Below are positions 7,741 to 15,203 of a stretch of DNA of 39,907 nucleotides, one piece after another. The stretch is from Collinsella sp. AF02-46-1. GTDB taxonomy: Bacteria > Actinomycetota > Coriobacteriia > Coriobacteriales > Coriobacteriaceae. A program made the translations under genes and the position numbers. Under the pieces are notes generated by a model, which ran no database searches, was not told the origin of the DNA, and saw nothing but the letters and a program-made list of their open reading frames with translations. The DNA lies in NCBI RefSeq assembly GCF_003465825.1, contig NZ_QSBV01000021.1:1-39907 (forward strand), in the 5' to 3' direction. Numbering within the stretch: the first letter of the stretch is position 1; each line of letters begins with the position of its first letter.

Positions 7741-7956
7741 TCCGCGTGCCGCCTGCTCAAACGATTTGCGCCGAAAAGGATATCCGGTTTGTGCCATAAG
7801 ACGTTGCTGTCGACAATGCACGGGACGGCAAGGACGTGGCGGCTCTCATCAAATTGCAGTCACAAAGATACCTTTTATCGATTCCCTGTTGAAAAACTAA
7901 ATTGATAGTCTGAGAATAACTTAAGAGAGCCTTAAATCTCGGAGAAAGGATGTCGT

Positions 7957-9084
7957 ATGAATAACCTTCGAGAAAGATGGCGAGGACTAACAGCGCTGGG
8001 AGTTGCTGTATTTGCCGCCGCCTGCATGACGGTTGCCCCGGCGCCCTCATTTGCTGATATTGATTCTCTCGTTGGTCTTCAATATATTGATCATAGCGAG
8101 TCTCGCAATTTGACAGGTTTCTCTGTTTCTCGTCCTGCTGGAACGTATTATTTCGACAACGATGGCTCGATGCAGACCGGACTCGTTCGGTGCGAGGACG
8201 GCAACCTTCGCTATTTCGATCCCGAGACTGGCGTCATGGTCACGAACCAGTGGTATAACGATTACGAAGCCGTTTGGTACTATTTTGGCGCTGACGGGAC
8301 CGCGGTGTCGAACTGGCAGCTTATCGGCGGGGATTGGTACTACTTCTATCCCGAAAACCACGATATGGCATACGGCCGAGTTCAGATTGATGGCAAAAAC
8401 TACTTCCTGAACACCCCTGGCGCCAATGCTGATGGCCGCATGCAGCATAGTGGCTGGATTTATGACTCCATCTATGGAAAGTGGCTCTATGCGACTTCCA
8501 GCGGCGAGCTGTTGACCGGTTGGCATAATATCGGTGGAACTTGGTACTATTTCAATGAGTACGGTGTCATGCTAACTGGCTGGATCAACGATTCGGGCAC
8601 CTGGTACTACGCCAACGCCTCCGGCGCGATGGCCACTGGCTGGCTCAACATCGGCGGTGCGTGGTTCTATCTCGACGGCTCGGGCGCCATGGTCGCTAAC
8701 GGCTGGCGCAGCCTGGGTGGCTCTTGGTACTGGTTCGACGATTCCGGTGCGATGGCCACCGGCTGGCGTCAGGTCGGCGGCGCCTGGTACTACTTTAGCG
8801 GTTCCGGCGCTATGGCCCACGACGCCTGGGTCGGCGACTACTACCTCCAGTCTTCCGGCGCCATGGCTACGAATGCCTGGGTTGGCTCCTACTATGTCGG
8901 CGAGGACGGCAAGTGGATTCCGGACTACGGTTTAGTTTGGTATAAGAGCGGTAGCGATGTTTACCATACGCATAAGTGTCGTACCGTTGGCAAGGACGCA
9001 AAGGGCTATTCGCAGATCTCTATCCAGGAGGCCCGGAAGCGCGGTGCTTTACGAGAGTGCAAGAACTGCCAACAAATTGGCTAA
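7957..9084 (+). CDS. Secreted choline-binding-type repeat protein with C-terminal His/Cys metal-site domain
   Basis: GGAGAAAGGA lies six bases before the ATG. The 375-residue product starts with a signal peptide (RERWRGLTALGVAVF, Ala-rich h-region, likely cleavage after PSFA). From about residue 60 to 325 it consists of GW repeats of the 'TGW...G.WYYf...G.Ma' type that in choline-binding proteins form aromatic choline pockets. The last 60 residues differ: HTHKCRTVGKDAKGYSQIS, then ARKRGALRECKNC. This His-x3-Cys ... Cys-x2-Cys layout resembles the small 'YH...C ... PC..C' domains found at the ends of secreted nucleases and surface proteins, and probably binds zinc. No hydrolase domain is present. 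It is first of the run of repeat proteins. Confidence 0.85.
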   Translation: MNNLRERWRGLTALGVAVFAAACMTVAPAPSFADIDSLVGLQYIDHSESRNLTGFSVSRPAGTYYFDNDGSMQTGLVRCEDGNLRYFDPETGVMVTNQWYNDYEAVWYYFGADGTAVSNWQLIGGDWYYFYPENHDMAYGRVQIDGKNYFLNTPGANADGRMQHSGWIYDSIYGKWLYATSSGELLTGWHNIGGTWYYFNEYGVMLTGWINDSGTWYYANASGAMATGWLNIGGAWFYLDGSGAMVANGWRSLGGSWYWFDDSGAMATGWRQVGGAWYYFSGSGAMAHDAWVGDYYLQSSGAMATNAWVGSYYVGEDGKWIPDYGLVWYKSGSDVYHTHKCRTVGKDAKGYSQISIQEARKRGALRECKNCQQIG

Positions 9085-9110
9085 CGCATTATTGAGCTAG
9101 TTTTGATTGA

Positions 9111-9138
9111 GGCCCCGTTGCCCTGAGGTGACGGGGTC
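9111..9138 (+). terminator. Weak hairpin between two repeat-protein genes
   Basis: An 8-bp stem with one G-T pair (9111-9118 with 9131-9138) and 12-nt loop lies between the two genes. There is no T-tract, so termination is doubtful. Confidence 0.3.
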
Positions 9139-9143
9139 GCTGC

Positions 9144-11375
9144 GTGAATGGATACCGTGCTGCTATGAAGAAATGCTCATTCGGGGTGTTGGTCTTTTCG
9201 GGCCTTGTTTCTTTGGGACTCCTTTTGGGTTCGCCCTCGATGTTATACGCCCTTGATTCGAATAACACTGACGAAGGTCCCGCATCTAACGTTGCTATTG
9301 CTTCTGTCGAGTCAGGCGTTGATGCTCAGCGCGAATCGACCTTCGCTGTCGAGCAGAACTCTCAGGTTGATAATGAGACCCCTTCTGAGGTTTCGAATCA
9401 AATTGTTTGGCATCAGGGGTGGATATCACCCGAAGAAGGGGCTGGTTATTGGCGTTGGGGCTTGTCCGACGGAACAATCGCTGTTTCTTCTTGGAGACAC
9501 ATAAACGGTAGCTGGTACTGGTTCGACGACGAAGGTCGAATGGCTCAGGATGGATTGGTTCAAGTCGGGGGTGCAACTTATGGATTCTCCTCTTCGGGTG
9601 CAATGCGTGTCGGCTGGTACCTAGATTCTACAGGCCCCACTTCTGCTTGGCGTTATTTCTCCGGTTCTGGCGCCATGGTAAAAGGCTGGCTTTCAGACGG
9701 CAGCAACTGGTATTGGCTGGATGATGAGGGCAAGATGGTCCACGATACAATGCTGCAGATCGGGGAAGCCACGTATGGATTCTCCTCTTCTGGCGCAATG
9801 CTTATCGGATGGCACCTTGATGCTTCCGTCTGGCATTATTTCTCCGGCTCTGGTGCCATGGTGAAAGGCTGGCTCTCGGATGGGGGTCGTTGGTACTGGC
9901 TTGATCCTGCAGACGGTTCTATGGCCACCGGGTTGAAAGAATGTAATGGCACTTCTTATAGCTTTAACAGCTCAGGGGCCATGCTCTCCTCCCAGTGGGC
10001 TCTTATTGACAACAACTGGTATTACGCTGACTCCAACGGCTTACTGCATGGAGGCTGGTTACTTCTAGGGAATTCTTGGTATTACCTGGATCCAGGAAGC
10101 CATATTATGCTCACGGGCTTTATGCAAGTGGAGTCGTCCACCTATTTCCTTACGAGTTCAGGCGCCATGGCAACAGGCTGGGCACTTGTTGATGGTACTT
10201 GGTATTACGCCGCATCAAATGGAGCTATTCAACGAGGACGATGGATAAAGTTCGGAAGCGCCTGGTATTACCTTGATGATGTATCCGGCGCAATGTGTAC
10301 TGGTGAATTCGCGGTAGGAAACACGCGCTATTTTTCTTATGATTCCGGTGCGATGGCATCTTCGTGCTGGATTAACTTGAGCGACGGTATGGCATGGGCG
10401 AAATCGTCTGGAGCACTGAGCGAGCCGTTGCCTACTTCATCTGATGGATCTCCCGTAGTCGCTGATCGTGCTGACTCGTCTTCATTGCCAGGTGTGATTC
10501 ATATTGGAGACGCGGTTTTCTATGCGGATGTAAACGGTGCCGTCAATGTAGCATCTGGTTGGATTATGTCGAAAGACGCTTCTGACGAAAGCGGCAATAC
10601 TTGGTATTACGCATCTTCCAATGGTGTCCTTAAGTCTGGTTGGCAATATGTTAACGGTGCGTGGTATTGGATGGATCCTTCCACCTACAAGATGAAGACC
10701 GGATGGCTCAATGACCGCGGCACGTGGTACTGGCTTCAGCCTTCGGGCGCTATGTTTGCTAACGGGTGGCTGAAAATCGATGGCGTCGACTACTACTTCA
10801 ATGCAAGTGGTGCATGGTTGAATACGTCTGGTTCTGTTTTGGGGGTTAATAGGTCCAGCCTGGTCAATTGGCTTATGAGCCACGAAAACGATGGCTATTA
10901 CCGTGGAACACCCTACGATACGCATCTTAGCCAAGAAACATGCATGTATCCAAAGGGTGATCCTCGTTGGGATGGGTATACCGGTATGAACTGCGGCGGA
11001 TTTGTATCGCATGCGTATATGAAAGCGGGCGGTAATTTAGCTCCCATTGCCGCCGAGCAGAGCCATTCCCCTTGGAGTGGAGGTCCCGGAAGGGGCGGCT
11101 GCGTTAACGCTTATCGTTGGTACGGCTACGCTATCGATACATGCGCGAACGTGACTTATTTCAACTCTATTGATGAGTTGTTGCGCAGTGGCTTGGCTCG
11201 TAAGGGGGACATTGTGTTCTTCAATCCTTACAACCCATATGCCGACGATAGCCACATTGGCTTTTTCTGGGGCAATTCGCCGAGCGAAAATTTGTTCTGG
11301 CATAGTGATGGTTATGGAAACCGCATCTCCGGTTTGACCGCTTTGGGTCCATCGAAAGTAATATTGATTCGTTAG
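9144..11375 (+). CDS. Secreted choline-binding-type protein with NlpC/P60-like cysteine peptidase domain
   Basis: The product is 743 residues from GTG 9144. An in-frame ATG at 9165 (MKKCSFGVLVFSG) gives a more typical signal peptide, and neither start has a good ribosome site. Residues about 90-560 are GW repeats, several with 'GSGAMVKGWLSDG' periods. The C-terminal 170 residues form a peptidase-like domain. MNCGGFVSHAYMKAGG places a nucleophile Cys at 617 (numbered from GTG), and DDSHIGFFWG places a His at 704, as in the NlpC/P60 fold, although Gly-Gly replaces the usual Ser-Gly after the Cys. The expected role is cleavage of wall peptide stems, anchored by the repeats. A strong terminator follows. 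Codon use is AT-richer than in the downstream shared repeat blocks. Confidence 0.85.
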   Translation: MNGYRAAMKKCSFGVLVFSGLVSLGLLLGSPSMLYALDSNNTDEGPASNVAIASVESGVDAQRESTFAVEQNSQVDNETPSEVSNQIVWHQGWISPEEGAGYWRWGLSDGTIAVSSWRHINGSWYWFDDEGRMAQDGLVQVGGATYGFSSSGAMRVGWYLDSTGPTSAWRYFSGSGAMVKGWLSDGSNWYWLDDEGKMVHDTMLQIGEATYGFSSSGAMLIGWHLDASVWHYFSGSGAMVKGWLSDGGRWYWLDPADGSMATGLKECNGTSYSFNSSGAMLSSQWALIDNNWYYADSNGLLHGGWLLLGNSWYYLDPGSHIMLTGFMQVESSTYFLTSSGAMATGWALVDGTWYYAASNGAIQRGRWIKFGSAWYYLDDVSGAMCTGEFAVGNTRYFSYDSGAMASSCWINLSDGMAWAKSSGALSEPLPTSSDGSPVVADRADSSSLPGVIHIGDAVFYADVNGAVNVASGWIMSKDASDESGNTWYYASSNGVLKSGWQYVNGAWYWMDPSTYKMKTGWLNDRGTWYWLQPSGAMFANGWLKIDGVDYYFNASGAWLNTSGSVLGVNRSSLVNWLMSHENDGYYRGTPYDTHLSQETCMYPKGDPRWDGYTGMNCGGFVSHAYMKAGGNLAPIAAEQSHSPWSGGPGRGGCVNAYRWYGYAIDTCANVTYFNSIDELLRSGLARKGDIVFFNPYNPYADDSHIGFFWGNSPSENLFWHSDGYGNRISGLTALGPSKVILIR

Positions 11376-11387
11376 AATTCTGAGTTG

Positions 11388-11415
11388 TAGGGGACTCTCT
11401 GGGTCCCCTACCTTT
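11388..11415 (+). terminator. Rho-independent terminator
   Basis: A perfect 8-bp stem TAGGGGAC/GTCCCCTA (11388-11395 with 11403-11410) is followed by CCTTTTT, 12 bases after the stop codon of the NlpC/P60-like gene. Confidence 0.85.
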
Positions 11416-11456
11416 TTGACATCTAGTTTGAAAGTTTATTTGAAGTCGGTATTCTT

Positions 11457-11465
11457 GGGGGGGGG
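11457..11465. repeat. Homopolymer run of nine G
   Basis: Nine consecutive G occur 178 bases upstream of the GH25 gene and after the preceding terminator. Such tracts can vary in length by slippage. Here it is not inside a gene and no promoter alignment is evident, so an effect is speculative. Confidence 0.5.
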
Positions 11466-11642
11466 TAAGAGTAGGGACTAGGAGTCCTTGGTTTCACCCT
11501 GCTGGGAAGTTCTTGTTTACATTGTGGTATTGCGTGCAGTTATTTGTCGTCCTAGATGGCATCTTGTCCAGTTGGATGTTCGGAAATCTTTCACAGCCAT
11601 GCTGTAAGCTAAACGCAAACAAGAACGAATGACGAGGTTTAC

Positions 11643-13376
11643 ATGAGCAAACATCTTAAGTTATTTTCGGCATTGTTGGTGCTGATGGTCCTTGCGCCCA
11701 TTTCTGTGTTTGTTTTCCCCTCGAACGCGGAAGCTGCGCGGTCCCTAGTTGAGAATTCCTGGCGTTATGAGGATGGGCAATTGGTCGCAGAGGATGCTTC
11801 TTCCGAAGAAGATGGAATAGCCTTATTGTCCATGGACATTCTTCCCGATGGGGCTACGGCGCAGGGCATCGATGTCAGTGAGCATCAAGGACGTATTGAC
11901 TGGAATGCTGTTAAGGCTTCTGGTATCGATTTCGCTATTCTGCGCGTTGGGTTTGGCGCTCCATCTTGGGGCGGTCGAGTTGACTATCAATTTAATCGAA
12001 ATATTTCTGAGTGCGAGCGACTCGGAATTCCCTACGGCGTCTATATCTATTCATATGCTTTTGATAATCAACAGGCAGCCGATGAGGCATCAATGGTGAT
12101 CAATTGCCTTTCTGGGCATAATCCAAGATTGCCGGTGTATTACGATCTTGAGGACAAGACAATTATTGCAGATGGTCGTCAATCCGGAATTGCATCGAGG
12201 GCGCAGGTTTTTTGTAATAAGATTTCTGCTGCTGGATATAAGCCAGGCATTTATGCAAACCTAAATTGGTTTACCAAGATATTGACCGACCCTGTATTTA
12301 AGAGTGGTTCTTGGGATCATTGGATTGCTCAATATAACTCGCAATGTGACTATACCGGCAATTACAGTTTTTGGCAGTATAAGAGCAACGGAAAAGTCCC
12401 TGGAATCAACGGCAACGTTGATATGAACTACGCGTATGTTGATGTCTCCCTTTATCATTGGCAACTAATTGACAGCACCTGGTATTATGCAGCCTCCAAC
12501 GGCAAGGCGTATACCGGATGGTTGTTTCAAAGTGGCACGTGGTACTGGCTCGAGCCCGACGCGGGCGGTGCCATGGCTACCGGCCTTCACGCGTGCAACG
12601 GCTCCCTGTACTGGTTTAATTCGTCCGGCGCCATGGCGACCGGGTGGCTATTCGACGGCGGTACCTGGTACTACGCGACGGGATCCGGCGCGCTGGCGCG
12701 CGGCCCCGTATCCGTCGGCGGCGTGCCCTACTGCTTCGACGCCCGGACGGGGGCCATGCTGACGGGCTACCAGACGGACGCGCAGGGCGTCCGCCGCTAC
12801 TTCGGCAGCTGCGGCCCCCTTAACGGATGGGGCCTCGTCGACGGCTCCTGGTACTGGTTTGCGAACGGCATCGCCTCGACCGGCTGGCTTTACACCGGCG
12901 GCTCCTGGTACTGGCTCGACCCCGACGCGGGCGGCGCCATGGTGACGGGCCTTCACGTGTGCAACGGCTCCGCATACTGGTTCAACTCCTCCGGCGCCAT
13001 GGCGACCGGGTGGGTCCTCGACGGCGGGACCTGGTACTACGCGACTGGCTCCGGTGCCCTCGCCTCCGGCTGGCTCAACCTAAACGGTACGTGGTACTGG
13101 CTCGATCCCTCGACGCACGTCATGGCCACCGGGCTCCATGGGTGCAACGGCTCCATGTACTGGTTCAACGGCTCCGGCTCGATGGCGACCGGATGGGTCC
13201 TCGACGGCGGAACCTGGTACTACGCGACGGGCTCCGGCGCGCTGGCCTCCGGCTGGGCATATGTCGGCGGCGCCTGGTACTGGCTCGACCCCTCGACGCA
13301 CGCTATGGTTACTGGTGTTCAGCAGATCGACGGGGCACAATACTCTTTTGCTAGTAATGGTGCTTGGCTCGGCTAG
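11643..13376 (+). CDS. Secreted GH25 muramidase with choline-binding-type repeats
   Basis: The product is 577 residues. A signal peptide (KLFSALLVLMVLAPISVFVF, cleavage near NAEA) precedes a GH25 lysozyme domain at about 75-267. GIDVSEHQGRIDW carries the first conserved Asp (77), VYYDLED the catalytic Asp/Glu pair (168, 170), and WDHWIAQY, FWQYKSNG and GNVDMNYAY the remaining conserved strands. The enzyme hydrolyses the MurNAc-GlcNAc bond. Residues 270-577 are GW repeats. Architecture is close to pneumococcal LytC and Cpl-1-type lysins, which bind phosphocholine on teichoic acid. A 315-bp part of the repeat region is identical to part of the C39-like gene, and the last 320 bp belong to an 864-bp tandem repeat. 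The repeat region is much more GC-rich than the catalytic part. Confidence 0.92.
   Translation: MSKHLKLFSALLVLMVLAPISVFVFPSNAEAARSLVENSWRYEDGQLVAEDASSEEDGIALLSMDILPDGATAQGIDVSEHQGRIDWNAVKASGIDFAILRVGFGAPSWGGRVDYQFNRNISECERLGIPYGVYIYSYAFDNQQAADEASMVINCLSGHNPRLPVYYDLEDKTIIADGRQSGIASRAQVFCNKISAAGYKPGIYANLNWFTKILTDPVFKSGSWDHWIAQYNSQCDYTGNYSFWQYKSNGKVPGINGNVDMNYAYVDVSLYHWQLIDSTWYYAASNGKAYTGWLFQSGTWYWLEPDAGGAMATGLHACNGSLYWFNSSGAMATGWLFDGGTWYYATGSGALARGPVSVGGVPYCFDARTGAMLTGYQTDAQGVRRYFGSCGPLNGWGLVDGSWYWFANGIASTGWLYTGGSWYWLDPDAGGAMVTGLHVCNGSAYWFNSSGAMATGWVLDGGTWYYATGSGALASGWLNLNGTWYWLDPSTHVMATGLHGCNGSMYWFNGSGSMATGWVLDGGTWYYATGSGALASGWAYVGGAWYWLDPSTHAMVTGVQQIDGAQYSFASNGAWLG
12652..12966 (+). repeat. 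315-bp block identical to 15793-16107
   Basis: Base-by-base comparison shows this part of the GH25 gene is identical to 15793-16107 in the C39-like gene (offset 3141), with differences on both sides. It encodes an atypical repeat stretch (ARGPVSVGGVPYCFDARTG, then FGSCGPLNGWGLVDGSWYWF). Perfect identity at synonymous sites indicates recent gene conversion or cassette exchange. Confidence 0.85.
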
Positions 13377-13475
13377 CAACTCTTCTTTAATTGCTTTTTT
13401 CTAATTACATATTGCTCTTAGCTATCCATTTGTAGACTATGTTTATGTAAAAATTGGTTACTACTGGGGGCTGAC

Positions 13476-14240
13476 ATGGCAAGGAAAAAGCGAAAAACAT
13501 TAATCCTAATCATTCTTTCAACTCTACTGCTCGCTGGGCCCGGTGTGGTTGATATCGCGAACGCAGAATCCATAAGCTCCTTCATCCCTACTGATTTTGA
13601 GCAGCAATCCGTCTCCTCGACTCTTAATTCTTCCGATTCAATCAATGATGGGTCTGCTCAAGAATCCGTTAAATGGAATCAGGGTTGGAATTCGTTTGAC
13701 GGTAACTGGTTCTATGTGGATTCAGTTAATCCAGTCTCGCTGCATTCTGGCTGGCTCTATACCAATGGGGCCTGGTACTGGCTCGACCCCTCGACGCATG
13801 CCATGGCCATCGGGCTCCATGAGTGCAATGGCTCCGCGTACTGGTTTGACGCCTCCGGCGCGATGGCGACCGGGTGGGTGCTCGACGGCGGCACCTGGTA
13901 CTACGCGACGGGCTCCGGCGCCCTCGCCTCCGGCTGGCTCAACCTAAACGGTACGTGGTACTGGCTCGATCCCTCGACGCACGTCATGGCCACCGGGCTC
14001 CATGGGTGCAACGGCTCCATGTACTGGTTCAACGGCTCCGGCTCGATGGCGACCGGATGGGTCCTCGACGGCGGAACCTGGTACTACGCGACGGGCTCCG
14101 GCGCGCTGGCCTCCGGCTGGGCATATGTCGGCGGCGCCTGGTACTGGCTCGACCCCTCGACGCACGCTATGGTTACTGGTGTTCAGCAGATCGACGGGGC
14201 ACAATACTCTTTTGCTAGTAATGGTGCTTGGCTCGGCTAG
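13476..14240 (+). CDS. Chimeric secreted protein made only of choline-binding-type repeats (copy 1)
   Basis: This is the first of two identical 254-residue products. The N-terminal 148 residues equal the start of the C39-like protein: a signal peptide (LILIILSTLLLAGPGVVDIA) and a Ser-rich linker, then the first GW repeats. The rest equals the C-terminus of the GH25 protein, including its last residues (SFASNGAWLG). There is no catalytic domain. The gene has its own upstream region, identical to that of the C39-like gene, with a GGGGG-containing ribosome site before the ATG. If expressed, the product should be exported and bind the wall through choline, acting as a passive binder or competitor. 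It is a product of the 864-bp tandem duplication. Confidence 0.85.
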   Translation: MARKKRKTLILIILSTLLLAGPGVVDIANAESISSFIPTDFEQQSVSSTLNSSDSINDGSAQESVKWNQGWNSFDGNWFYVDSVNPVSLHSGWLYTNGAWYWLDPSTHAMAIGLHECNGSAYWFDASGAMATGWVLDGGTWYYATGSGALASGWLNLNGTWYWLDPSTHVMATGLHGCNGSMYWFNGSGSMATGWVLDGGTWYYATGSGALASGWAYVGGAWYWLDPSTHAMVTGVQQIDGAQYSFASNGAWLG

Positions 14241-14339
14241 CAACTCTTCTTTAATTGCTTTTTTCTAATTACATATTGCTCTTAGCTATCCATTTGTAGA
14301 CTATGTTTATGTAAAAATTGGTTACTACTGGGGGCTGAC

Positions 14340-15104
14340 ATGGCAAGGAAAAAGCGAAAAACATTAATCCTAATCATTCTTTCAACTCTACTGCTCGCTG
14401 GGCCCGGTGTGGTTGATATCGCGAACGCAGAATCCATAAGCTCCTTCATCCCTACTGATTTTGAGCAGCAATCCGTCTCCTCGACTCTTAATTCTTCCGA
14501 TTCAATCAATGATGGGTCTGCTCAAGAATCCGTTAAATGGAATCAGGGTTGGAATTCGTTTGACGGTAACTGGTTCTATGTGGATTCAGTTAATCCAGTC
14601 TCGCTGCATTCTGGCTGGCTCTATACCAATGGGGCCTGGTACTGGCTCGACCCCTCGACGCATGCCATGGCCATCGGGCTCCATGAGTGCAATGGCTCCG
14701 CGTACTGGTTTGACGCCTCCGGCGCGATGGCGACCGGGTGGGTGCTCGACGGCGGCACCTGGTACTACGCGACGGGCTCCGGCGCCCTCGCCTCCGGCTG
14801 GCTCAACCTAAACGGTACGTGGTACTGGCTCGATCCCTCGACGCACGTCATGGCCACCGGGCTCCATGGGTGCAACGGCTCCATGTACTGGTTCAACGGC
14901 TCCGGCTCGATGGCGACCGGATGGGTCCTCGACGGCGGAACCTGGTACTACGCGACGGGCTCCGGCGCGCTGGCCTCCGGCTGGGCATATGTCGGCGGCG
15001 CCTGGTACTGGCTCGACCCCTCGACGCACGCTATGGTTACTGGTGTTCAGCAGATCGACGGGGCACAATACTCTTTTGCTAGTAATGGTGCTTGGCTCGG
15101 CTAG
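14340..15104 (+). CDS. Chimeric secreted protein made only of choline-binding-type repeats (copy 2)
   Basis: Identical to the gene 864 bases upstream in coding and flanking sequence, with the same signal peptide, junction and end. The two copies plus the C39-like gene share the same upstream region, so all three should be regulated alike. Dosage can change by simple recombination among the copies. No divergence has accumulated, so there is no sequence evidence yet of separate selection on this copy. Confidence 0.82.
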   Translation: MARKKRKTLILIILSTLLLAGPGVVDIANAESISSFIPTDFEQQSVSSTLNSSDSINDGSAQESVKWNQGWNSFDGNWFYVDSVNPVSLHSGWLYTNGAWYWLDPSTHAMAIGLHECNGSAYWFDASGAMATGWVLDGGTWYYATGSGALASGWLNLNGTWYWLDPSTHVMATGLHGCNGSMYWFNGSGSMATGWVLDGGTWYYATGSGALASGWAYVGGAWYWLDPSTHAMVTGVQQIDGAQYSFASNGAWLG

Positions 15105-15203
15105 CAACTCTTCTTTAATTGCTTTTTTCTAATTACATATTGCTCTTAGCTATCCATTTGTAGACTATGTTTATGTAAAAATTGGTTACTACTGGGGGCT
15201 GAC

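Noticed and set aside
7697..7905. Two overlapping plus-strand frames before the first repeat-protein gene
   Set aside because: They lack ribosome sites and recognisable sequence, and overlap hairpins of the candidate RNA.
11643..13376. GH25 repeat protein as a prophage endolysin
   Set aside because: It has a signal peptide, there is no holin or phage structural gene, and it sits in a row of similar wall proteins.
12648..13379. Open frames in other phases within the GW-repeat genes
   Set aside because: Arg/Pro/Ala-rich periodic products mirror the repeat DNA and lack ribosome sites.
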